Positions 10,566-19,896 of a stretch of 64,000 bases of DNA are shown here, piece after piece (within the stretch, counting starts at the first letter, position 1; every line of letters begins with the position of its first letter). A program made the translations under genes and the position numbers. Origin of the DNA: Cheiracanthium punctorium. Taxonomy: Eukaryota; Arthropoda; Arachnida; Araneae; Cheiracanthiidae. Below the pieces are notes generated by a model. The model made no database searches and had not been told where the DNA came from. It saw only the letters and a list, made by a program, of their open reading frames with translations. The stretch is taken from NCBI GenBank assembly GCA_038373885.1, contig JAWZYV010012260.1, forward strand, positions 372,001 through 436,000, given 5' to 3'.

Positions 10566-11097
10566 CCTTATTTTTTATTTAAATTTTATGGTGAAATAAT
10601 AAATTTTTGTTAAGTTAACTGCTAACTTTATAATTAATATTATATATTCATTAAAAGCTTGATATTTTTGTATTTATACTTTTTAATTTGTGAGGAGAGA
10701 TTCTAATGGTTACAAGTGCTCTTTCTAGAGTAAGTGAAAAATTTTCTAACAAATGCCCAGGAAAAATACAGTGTCAAAGGTTGGGGTAAATAAAATCAGG
10801 AAATCCTTTCATTGAGAATAAGAGTAAAATTCAAAGGGTTTGAGATTATACTGTGTTTTTATATGATAGTAAATTCAGTAACCTACCCAGACCTTTTTGT
10901 CAGCCGGGCGGCATTATGAAGCTGCAATGTGTAATCCTATCGAATTAAAGCATTTTAAATGATATTCTGATTTTTCTGCTGGGCGGTCAGTAGTTAGGCT
11001 ATGCGCCTTAGGCCATAAGGTTTGGGGAGAACCCTGAAATATTCTCATTCTTTACTTACTGTAAAAAGATACTGCAATTCATTTAATGTATGCAGCT
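10566..11097. other. AT-rich interior of the long-TIR element, right side
   Basis: No gene. Contains GGGCGG-type short motifs near 10905 and 10982 but no element ends that could be paired. Confidence 0.4.
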
Positions 11098-11660
11098 ATC
11101 TTTAAGAAAATACTGCAATGCACTGTAATAAGGATGCATGTACTTTTTCAGAATTTTATTTTTAAAAACTTTATCTGTGAAATACCCATCAAAATTTTTA
11201 ATCAGATATTATAGCATACTTTTAACTACTTGTGTAAAAAATTAGGTAGAAATTGAAAGTGGAGCACTTCGAGAAATTGGCTGTTGAAGTTATTCACTCT
11301 GTCAACCAAAAAATGAGAAATAAACAGATTTTACAGTTACTGTAATATAGTTTTATAATATTGACTTAGCTTAAGTGAAAATGCATTTTTTTTCTGATCA
11401 AAACAACACAAATTTGAAGTTTGTCGGACAAATTTTAAGAAAGTTATGGCTATTTATTGTGTATAAGTGTCATTCAAGATGGTACCCGACAGGGCATCTC
11501 ATCCAACATTTGAAAGCTCATAACTTTTGAATCCCTTAATTAATCTTAATATAATTGATATATTTGTAATCAGCATCAAAAGTTGTACATAGGTACTAAA
11601 TTTCATCAAAATCTGTGACGGATGGTGTCATGGCCTGGTTGATCTGACATGGAATGACCC
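11098..11660 (-). repeat. Right long terminal inverted repeat
   Basis: Inverted partner of 7144-7709, ending GGAATGACCC before the duplicated AAGT. Landmarks in complement order are AAGAAAATACTGCAATGCAC, TTCACTCTGTC and AAATCTGTGACGGATGGTGT. Confidence 0.85.
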
Positions 11661-12129
11661 AAGTGCTATATTTATGTGCTGTTCTAATCATACTGACTTT
11701 ATATGAGGTGTACAACTAGGTCGTTTAAACCACAGATTTTTTTTTAGTTGTAAACAGGCCAGTGTTTTCCCAATTTACATTAGCTGTACAACTAGATTGC
11801 TTAATCCACTGTAGTTTTTTTAGTTAAAAACGGTCTACTGTTTGCTCATTTTAAATTGCCTGTTACTGAATTTGCAGTTTTTTTTAGGTTAAATATGGAT
11901 GGTGTATTTTGTTTAAATGCTTTTGTTAGTGGAATATATGTGGAATTTTAATGTGTTAAAATACTTTGACTTTGCTGATCGTGGCAACTGCCAAGCTCCA
12001 GCGACTGTCACCATGTTTACATGGGGTGCGCACCATCTTGCATGATTTTGCCAATCAATCTTCAGTATATGAATAGTGTAAAATTCCGAGAAAAATGAGA
12101 ATGGAAGGAAACCAAACCTGTACAAGGAA

Positions 12130-12310
12130 ACTGTAAAGTCAGACCCAGTGGTGGGAAAAACTACTTTTTTTTTGTAGCGAACTACAACTACCGCTACTTT
12201 CCGAAAAATGTAGCTAACTACAACTATAACTACTTTTTGAAAATTGTAGTTAGCTACACTACTTTTGAAATTTAGTCGCTACTTCACTACTTTTTTGCTA
12301 CTTTTAGGAG
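12130..12310. mobile_element. hAT-like terminus rich in GTAGC words
   Basis: Begins CAGTGGTGGGAAAAACTAC, followed by many GTAGC/CTAC/CTACTTTT words, a subterminal-repeat style typical of hAT transposons. A related terminus in the opposite orientation, beginning (complement) CAGGGCTGGGGAGTAGCG, lies at 18412-18532. The other end was not found here. Confidence 0.45.
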
Positions 12311-13269
12311 ACAAATTTTGCTAACAGATTCAGTTTGCATTACATTCATATTTAAGGATATTTATATCCTAATTAGAGAAAACTATTGATATCTTAATTA
12401 GAAAAAAACTATTGCACTAATAAACAACTACCAGGGGAGTGTTTGAGGAGGGCAGCGGGCCCCCTCAAGAAATGTAAAGCAATTATTAAAAAGGAGCTAT
12501 TTTGAAACATTTATTTTAACTTTAGAACAATAAAGTTTAAAATACCGAATCGTCCCCCTCCCCTCGAAATGGAAGCCTATATATACGCTACTGACAACTA
12601 CTGCTAATTATTGAAGTATTGTTGAAACTAATTCAGTTTTAATACCTCTATGATAAAAATAAATTGAGAAAGTGAGCTCTGAAAGCATGAGAAAAATCAT
12701 GAGAACCAAAAAAGTTAAAAACAAATAAATAAATAAAAAATAATTGGATTTTTTAACAAAATACCCATAAATTTTCATTTTTTAGCTTAAATATTACGCA
12801 TTTTAATACAAAGTTATGTCTATAACCCCCCCCCTTGAAGGAAGTCTTCATACGCCACTGGTGGGACTAGTTGTATAAAGAAACGATTCAATAATTGAGG
12901 GTGTCATTGTGTCAAGAAGGAAGATCACGTAACGGCTTGCCAAATTAATTTAGTTCCTATGTTTTGGTAAGAGCACAACGTTGTACTTGTATATTTAAAT
13001 TAACGACATTTCATTTTAAAAGCTAATGATTTATTTATTTGCGAAGGGAGGACAGCTTACGTCACTAAATGTGTCGTTTAGAGCTACGTATGTAATAATT
13101 TTGCCATACAAAATGTATATTCTGGGGGGGGGGGGGGCTGAGACAGCCTTACTATTTTTTGACGTATATTGATAGTTGAATGTTTGAAGAAAGTGACATA
13201 GCAAAACTTTTTTTTTAATTAACACATATTTTAACTAATCTAAATAGTTCATTAACAAATAAAGAATAT
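12311..13269. other. Mosaic of degenerate repeats, no gene
   Basis: Contains element-end-like words: ATACGCTACTG near 12583 and CATACGCCACTG near 12850, the complement of the common hAT end CAGTGGCGTATG. There are C-runs near 12826, and a TTTGCCATACAAAATGTATA block near 13100 that resembles one near 9214. Left partners could not be assigned. Confidence 0.4.
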
Positions 13270-14050
13270 CTGCTTTTTTTTTTTCTTTGAGATATGAAGG
13301 ATATTTGAAAAACATGTTTTGGCTCCCTCCTCTCCCCCATAAGGACGACAAAAAAATCCTAATATTTTTTAGACGTTCCTTTTTATTACATTTTAAAGCA
13401 AAATAAAAATCTTATGCTTCATTTGTTTTGCCAACTTGCTATCCCCTCCCCAAAATTTCTTTTTAGATATTCTTTTTTGTTGTATTTTAATACAAAGGAT
13501 ATGTTAAATATATATGTAAAAAACATTTTGCCCCCCCCCCCTCCCCCAGTGCAGCATCCCTTGGGGAGGCAATCTTTAAAAAATCCTTAAATTTTTCTTT
13601 AGGTTTTCCGTTTTGTTACATTTTAAAACAAAAAATCTTAATATCTGTTTTTTTTTTCCTGTAAGATATGAAGGATATGTGAAAAACTCATTTTGACCCC
13701 ACCCCCTCAAGGTAAATTTCGAAGAATCACCCAATTTTTCTTTCCGCTTTTCCTGTTTTTTATATTTTCAAACAAAAATCCTGTGAATGTCTGTTTGTTT
13801 TATTTGAGATATGATATCAATATTAAAAATTTGTGAAATACCCGTTATGCCCACTGCCCCCCTTTGGGAAAAGGCGATTTTCAAAAAATCATTAAATTTG
13901 TATTTAGATAATCCGCGGTTACTTATATTTTAAAACAAAACTCGTATTCTTATTTGTTGCTGTTTTCTTTGAGATCGTAAAATACTATAACTATTACAAA
14001 AATAAACTTTCACTTTCATCGAGATTCGTGGGGGGGGGGGGGGGGATCAC
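13270..14050. repeat. Degenerate tandem array, about 160-bp units
   Basis: About four to five diverged units, each containing TTTGAGATATGAAGGATAT, then AAAAACATTTTG, a C-rich run, CTTTAAAAAATCCTTAAATT, TTTAGG/TTTAGA, and TTACATTTTAAAACAAAA. The poly-C and poly-G runs (near 13530, 13695 and 14030) occupy the same place in each unit. Noncoding. Confidence 0.65.
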
Positions 14051-15413
14051 GCATAAAACTAATTTTTGTAATATCTTACATACTGTTCAATTATTTTTGG
14101 TTTTATATTACATTTAAGAAAGAGAAAAAAATATACACATAAGTTAAACATACCTTCGGTTTTTTGATTTAGGCCCATTTTGGTAATTGTATTCATTAAA
14201 TAAAATTTAAACATAAAATTTAACATACATAGAATATAGAAACTTAAACACTATTCACAAAATTATATATTTACAAGTCACATTAACCTAGTTAAAATGA
14301 AAATTTGAACGCAATGTAACTCCCCCGAAAAAAGACAACAATAAATGGGTGAGCAGTTCACGTTTGAGAACGAATTTAGACCACCCACGATAAACCAACA
14401 ACATAGACAATTCATTATAGGTTCAGGTTCAAGGGGTATAATTGGAGTTTTTCTTCCTTTTCATTGCTTTCTCAGTAATTTTCTGGGCTGATGTAAACCA
14501 GGAAGTTGTAAAACGAAGCTGTATTGCCCCCTGCAAGTCCTTCCCACAGAATTCAAGAATCCCCTCTCACACAATTCCTTTGAATTCTGTGAGAGGGCAT
14601 AGGGGGGGGGGCGTTTGCTAATTGCGAGGACTGACTATATATCATTCCAGCTTTGGAAGGATATCGAGTTCACAGAATGCTGGACACTCAACAGTGGGCA
14701 AGTGGACACTACACTGTATTTAGGGGTGCAAAAAAAGAAGAAAAAAGAACATTAATGATGTCACAAAAGCATGCTATTTAAAGATATGTAAAATTCCTTT
14801 TCAAAAGCAAAAAATGCTTTTATGCACAGAAATAGATATTTCAAAAAATCAAACCTTACATACATTATCTTTCAAAATAAATCAATTTTTATGGTCTAAA
14901 CTTGATTTATTTGGGAAGCGCACGCGCCCCCTCTGGATCCGCCAACTGGCCTTGCCTTAGTATGAAGTTAAATGCAGCTACTTTTTCTTTTACACTCTCA
15001 GTCAGACTAGAGACATCAATGCAAATGCAAGCTGTTCTGATTCTGATTTCTCTCTGGCCTTCCCAGATTATCACACTGATAAGGGGGGGGGGGGGGAAGC
15101 CCGCGTCCCCAAATATCCCAATAATATAGATTAAAAATTCATATATACTGAAATAATAATAATAATCAAAATAAAACAATTTCCTCTGTAACAGTTATTG
15201 TTGTATTGTTGTCCATCACTAGATCAACTGAGAGAAATTTTTTGGATGGTGAACACGATTTGATCAAAGTACAGTAAATTGAAATGCCATTTTTTACCCC
15301 GAGTACCAGTGCCTTGTGTTTTATGTTTTAAAGAAGAAAGAAAATTACAAATTTTTTGACGGTCCAGGAAAATTTTCTAGCACGCTAAACTTGAGCGCCT
15401 TGTAGAAATAAAC
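14051..15413. other. Noncoding, small inverted repeat and G-runs
   Basis: No gene. An imperfect hairpin lies at about 14564-14598 (CCTCTCACAcAATTC against GAATTcTGTGAGAGG). G-runs occur near 14602 and 15085. Frames at 14902-15179 on both strands lie across a G-run and have no family resemblance. Confidence 0.5.
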
Positions 15414-15421
15414 ATCCCAGA

Positions 15422-15691
15422 CAGTACCGGATTTAGAGGTGCGGACGCCCTGGGGCAACAAAGGAGTGGTGGCCCCCTAATTATTTCTCAAACAAGTTGA
15501 GAATTTTTTCGAAGACAAGTGTGGCGAAGTGGGTTCGCCGTTAACTCATAACCTAGAAGTCCAGGATTGGATTTCCGAGTTCGACAATCGTTAGGAAATT
15601 TTATGTAAAGATGTCTATTGTGGGGGGGCCTCCTCTCTTGTGGAGGACCTGGAGCTGCAGCTCCGGTTGCCCTCCCCTAAATCCGGCCCTC
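15422..15691. mobile_element. hAT MITE with perfect 8-bp target duplication
   Basis: The ends CAGTACCGGATTTAG and the complement of the right end, GAGGGCCGGATTTAG, form an inverted repeat of about 15 bp with few mismatches. The 8-bp duplication ATCCCAGA is exact (15414-15421 and 15692-15699), as expected for hAT. The 270-bp interior is noncoding. Confidence 0.85.
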
Positions 15692-15875
15692 ATCCCAGAT
15701 TTAATGTCCATAATGTTAATAATACAAATGGATAAAATATTAAAATAAAAATTATTCTTGGTTATATAATCTTGCTCAAGTATATGTACGTAATTTTTTA
15801 AAATTCAATGCTGGAAGTTTTGAAAATGTTGTATGTTGCAAAAACGCAATAGCGGTCAAAAATATGCAGACCCTG

Positions 15876-17203
15876 ATCATACTTAGATGGGGCCCCGGGG
15901 CAAGATGCTATTTTGGGCCTCTGTACTATTACAGGCATTTAACTTATTTTTGATTGTTTTCTATTTTCCCAGCATAAAAATAAAACATTTTTAAATAATT
16001 CTAAAATTGAATTAAAAATTACTCATGTATTTATACTCATTTAGAACAAGACTATGCATTTAAAATTGATTTTAATATTTTTTAAAATTCATTTATATTA
16101 TTAGCGTATGTGTGCGCCAAGTTCCGCCTGCCAGAAAATTTTCTTTTCTTCATCATAATATATATATATATATGTATATAATAGCTAACTTACGTAAAGT
16201 GAAATCCCAAGATAATCCATTGATAAAGTGAAAACAATAAAAATAAAAAAGTAGATAGCACATGGTGCCAATTAATGAGCTTATACCTATATATATATAT
16301 AAATGCTTCGTCATTATATATATATATATATATAACTAATAAGTAAAACACAAAACATACTACAATATATATAAATGCTAACTAATGGATATTTTATAAT
16401 AAGTACATACGGCCATAAGTTTTCAAAAACGCCTTTAATTTCTACTTTATTAATCTAGTCTTAGAAACCATTATCATTGAGTTAGAAGAATGGAAAATAT
16501 AAGTCTCGAAGCCTTTTTATTGTTACACAATTATGATATAGATATCATAAAGGAAATTTAGCTTAACAAAAATTATTATTGCAGCATATATAAATTTAAT
16601 ATACAATAAAGCGAGGCCTCTATTTTTCAGGGGCTCCGGGCTATTGCCCGCGCGTCCGTGTGATAATGAGACTCTGAAAATACTATGTTAAAATGCTTGG
16701 TATGGTATAGTAAAGGGGGCCCCGAAGCAGTGGCGCACCCAAGATTTTAGTTTAGGAGGGGCTAAGACTACAAATATTGATGAACTTGGTTATAGTGACC
16801 TCGATTATAGTAATAATTCCCTTATAATGTCAAAATATTCTGTATCACACGCCCATAGAACACAAGGCCACTATCAGCGTAACTCGTTATAGAGTCATAA
16901 ATAAATACCTGACTTTTTCACTGACGTTGTAATATAGTTTAACTGTATTTCATACACTGACTGTAAGTATTTACTTAAAAACCAACATCTCTTTTTTTTT
17001 CTTTGGTAAAAAAATATTTTAGAAATAGTTAAGATAAATTTTAATAATAAAATGTTTTAATTCATTAATGACATTTTTCAATTTTTAAAGGTTTTTAGAT
17101 CTAACTCTCCAGTTTTAGGGGAGCTTTAGCCCCCATAGCCCCTCCGTGGGTGCGCCTTTGCCTACAAGTAACCCAGTACTCCGAGGCCCCATCTAAATAT
17201 GAT
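15876..17203. mobile_element. TIR element with ATCATAYTTAGATGGGGCC ends
   Basis: The left end ATCATACTTAGATGGGGCC and the complement of the right end, ATCATATTTAGATGGGGCC, differ at one of 19 positions and run in opposite orientation 1.3 kb apart. The interior contains TA microsatellites (near 16158-16185 and 16290-16335) and a nested hAT-like MITE (16728-17160), and no transposase. The exact ends and target duplication are not resolved. Confidence 0.6.
16728..17160. mobile_element. hAT-like MITE (CAGTGGCGCACCCA ends)
   Basis: CAGTGGCGCACCCA at the left is matched by TGGGTGCGCCTTTG at the right, and GGAGGGGCTA by TAGCCCCTCC just inside. The flanking octamers CCCCGAAG and CCTACAAG agree at only 5 of 8 positions, so the duplication is decayed or wrongly placed. 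Noncoding. Confidence 0.6.
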
Positions 17204-17530
17204 TAGCTTTGGATGCTCTTTTCTTCTTTTTTGTGTCCTCTTTATAGCAGATTGGTGAGTCTACAAATAATACTGAGAACGATAAAAAGAAAAAAGATGT
17301 ACAAGGTCAGGCTTCAGGCAGGAAATCCCCCCCCCCTCACTCGTGTGCGTGTGGTGTGTGCCCCCATAGAATCCCGGGGGGCACGGGGCACACATAGATA
17401 CCCTGGGAGGGGCGGGGGAGGGATTGGGTATTCTTTCAAGCATTAGTTCCAGTTCTATGCTTGGTGTCATAAGAAAGAGAATTTGCACCACGAGATCAAT
17501 CGCCAGAAATGATGACGCGGTAAAAGTAGC

Positions 17531-18411
17531 GGACTATATTCCGTATACGGTGCTTTGTTTACATATCAATGGTTTGTTTACAAATCATTGGCGAACAATC
17601 TGACGCGAGAGTGAGCGATGCACCGTCAACTGCCGGTGGTAGTTGTGACTGGCAACCATAAAGAATAAGTGTTTCGTCAGGAATTTGAAATTGTTTGCGT
17701 TATTGATGGAAGGGAATGAAATGTGTTATGTTAATATAAGAAAAGAATTTGTGTGTGTTTGTTAGAAATATAGTACGTTATAAGCCGGTGGGTGTTGGGG
17801 ACATTTCTGAGCGGTTATTTACCAAAAAAAATAGAGGTAAGTGTTCTTTTTTAACGAATCTTTGCGATGTTTAAGGTTTTTAATGTGAATTTTAAATTGA
17901 TATTTGAAGTGTTTATGTTTTCGTAAGTGCTATTTACGTGCTATTCTAATCATACTGACTTTATAAGAGGTGTACAACTAGGTTGTTTAATCCACCGATG
18001 TTTTTTTGAGTTGAAAACGGGCCAGTGTTTGCCCAGTTTACATTAGCTGTATAACTAGGTTGCTTAGTTCACTGTTGTTTTTTGTTTTTTTAGTTAAAAA
18101 CGGTCCACTGGTTGCGTAGTTTACATAGCTGTACAACTAGGTTGCTGAATCCACTGAGGTTTTTTTTGTTAAAAACGGGCCACTGGTTGCCTAGTTTAGA
18201 TAGCTGTACAACTAGGTTGCTGAATCCACTGAGGTTTTTTTAGTTAAAAACGGTCCACTGTTTGCTCATTTTTAGTGTAAAATATGTGCAATTTTAATGT
18301 GCTGATAGTGGAAAATGGTTGGCGACAGTCGCTGGAGCTTGGCGGCCGCCAAGCTCCAGCGACTGTCGCCATGTTTACATGGGGTGCGCACCGGCTTGTA
18401 TGATTTTACCA
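17531..18411 (+). mobile_element. Helentron/HINE-like element, copy 3 (uninterrupted)
   Basis: The cleanest full copy in the window. In order it has GGACTATATTCCGTATACGG; a GC-richer head; GTGTTTGTTAGAAATATAGT; AAGCCGGTGGGTGTTGGGG; a splice-donor-like AGAGGTAAGTG at about 17832-17842; TTTCGTAAGTGCTATTTACG; about four 74-bp tandem units (17955-18270); a 52-bp perfect palindrome (18320-18371); and GTGCGCACCGGCTTGTATGA with ATTTTACC at the end. AAGCCGGTG near the start and CACCGGCTT near the end are subterminal inverted repeats. It is inserted in a GTAGC-rich hAT-like sequence that continues on both sides (AAAAGTAGCG to the left, AAGTAGCTTCC to the right). No protein frame. Confidence 0.7.
18320..18371. 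repeat. 52-bp perfect palindrome at the 3' end of HINE-like copy 3
   Basis: Each half is 26 bp (TGGCGACAGTCGCTGGAGCT and TGGCGG), with the centre at 18345/18346 inside GCGGCCGC. It is GC-rich in otherwise AT-rich DNA. The equivalents in copies 1, 2 and 4 are partial or mismatched (near 11987, 8250 and 23620), so this copy preserves or has re-formed the perfect hairpin. Confidence 0.9.
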
Positions 18412-18532
18412 AAGTAGCTTCCAAAACGTGCTACAAACTACTAATTTTTTGTAGTGCGCTACACTACAAACTACTAAAAAAAGTAGCAACTACTGTAGTT
18501 TCGCTACTTGTAGCACGCTACTCCCCAGCCCT
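18412..18532 (-). mobile_element. hAT-like terminus rich in GTAGC words
   Basis: On the minus strand it starts CAGGGCTGGGGAGTAGCG and continues with dense GTAGC/CTAC repeats up to the junction with HINE-like copy 3. AAAAGTAGCG on the far side of that copy suggests the host element continues there. Confidence 0.5.
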
Positions 18533-19373
18533 GGTCAGACCAATTTAAATTCCTTCTCTTTTTTAAACCAATAAATTCTTTAAAAATCTCCCGAGGGAGG
18601 TATATGACCCCCCCCCCCCCGGTTTCCCCGCTGGCGCCACTCCTGGCTAAACCGGACAGGATTCTAATTCAGATCAACATCGATTTTTACATGCATAATA
18701 AGCGTGAAAATGTTTCTCTTTAATTTTTCTTTTTGGTTAATCCGGAAGGCGCACGAATAGTCTAGAGTATACTGTAGTTGTTATTTTTTAGTGTAGAAAG
18801 TCTTCGTTGAAGAATTACCAATGAATAGAAATTAAAAATATCTTTTACGGACTGTGTGTATTTAAAAGTGTCTCAACTACAGAACTGAAAAGGCAATTAA
18901 AAATTAGTAAAATAGATCTTAAACTACCGTGTGATAATATAAATTCCTTTAACACCATACCTCTCCTACTAATAAACCGACGATTTCTTCTCTTTCAGTT
19001 GAGAGAGCATGATTTACGCAGACGAAATAAACATCTGATGACAAGTTGACATAAGACAAAGACATCTTTTAAATAACTGATAGGCACTTGTAAAAATCAC
19101 CCTCCCTACAAAGAAAATAATGTTGTAAATGAGAAATTAATGAACATAGTCTTCAATGTGAAAACAAAACTGACTGATTGCAAAAAGAAAAATAACTCAT
19201 AAATTAAATTTGAGAGCTTACTCTGGCAACGATTATGACTTAAAAAAGCACACTTAAAATATAAGTTTAATCAAAACAAGTCATACTTCATACAAACTTA
19301 AATGTCAAGCATTTTAGAATTTCTAAATTTTAAAGTTGTGTTTTAGGGATGACTGTCAAAATTGCCGACTGCT
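18533..19373. other. AT-rich spacer, no gene
   Basis: Contains a C-run near 18608-18620 next to CTGGCGCCACTCCTGG, an element-end-like word. No gene or paired repeat was recognised. Confidence 0.45.
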
Positions 19374-19896
19374 CGATGATTAAACTTAGACTTCTTGGAT
19401 ACCGAATTGGAATTCAGCAAAAAAATTTATACTCTAAAAGACCATGGAGTCCATTGTGGCGATTTGATTGGTCTACTAACCAAAAAAAAATCATTCTCTG
19501 CGCAGCCTGGATCAACTTCTGAACCTCTTTGTGGATGTACGTAGGAAAAATAAATAATAGTTAAAATCCATTTTACGAGCCACAACAAGCCAGCATTATT
19601 TGTGTTGCTTGTTATGATTTAAAAATAAACAATGACGATGATTAAACTTAGACTTCTTGGATACCGAATTGGAATTCAGCAAAAAAATTTATACTCTAAA
19701 AGACCATGGAGTCCATTGTGGCGATTTGATTGGTCTACTAACCAAAAAAAATCATTCTCTGCGCAGCCTGGATCAACTTCTGAACCTCTTTGTGGATGTA
19801 CGTAGGAAAAATAAATAATAGTTAAAATCCATTTTACGAGCCACAACAAGCCAGCATTATTTGTGTTGCTTGTTATGATTTAAAAATAAACAATGA
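19374..19896 (+). repeat. Recent head-to-tail tandem duplication, 262-bp unit
   Basis: The block 19374-19635 is repeated at 19636-19896 with, by eye, only one difference (nine versus eight A in an A-run). Both copies start CGATGATTAAACTTAGAC and end AAAATAAACAATGAC. Unit content is noncoding. Either a very recent duplication or an assembly artefact. Confidence 0.9.

Larger units (their letters stand above)
7144..11660. mobile_element. 4.5-kb element with about 565-bp terminal inverted repeats
   Basis: The left end GGATCATTCCCTGTCAAATC and the complement of the right end, GGGTCATTCCATGTCAGATC, start long inverted repeats (7144-7709 and 11098-11660) that stay alignable to the inner border. The insertion splits a known sequence: the uninterrupted form TCGTAAGTGCTATTTACGTG exists at 17921 and 23060, and here AAGT is repeated on both sides, giving a 4-5 bp target duplication. 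No transposase frame is visible. The interior holds an inverted HINE-like copy with two further insertions. The architecture is foldback-like; the superfamily is not recognised. Confidence 0.8.
5115..12053 (+). mobile_element. Helentron/HINE-like element, copy 1 (outer, interrupted twice)
   Basis: The head (three 76-78 bp direct repeats, then AAGCCGGTGGGTGTTAGGG, then an AATAAAGGTAAGTG block) starts here. The body resumes at 7006-7143 and again at 11661, with about 74-bp minisatellite units (11700-11860), a CCAAGCTCCAGCGACTGTC arm and the 3' end CTTGCATGATTTTGCC. Removing two nested insertions (5402-7003 and 7144-11660) leaves about 0.8 kb collinear with the copies at 17531-18411 and 22855-23710. 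The word AAGCCGGTG occurs near both ends in opposite orientation in the other copies, as a subterminal inverted repeat. A subterminal inverted repeat, a tandem-repeat core and a terminal hairpin resemble non-autonomous Helentrons (DINE/HINE elements); that assignment is an inference. About 55 bp between the two GTAAGTG words near 7006-7060 is not present in the other copies. Confidence 0.65.
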
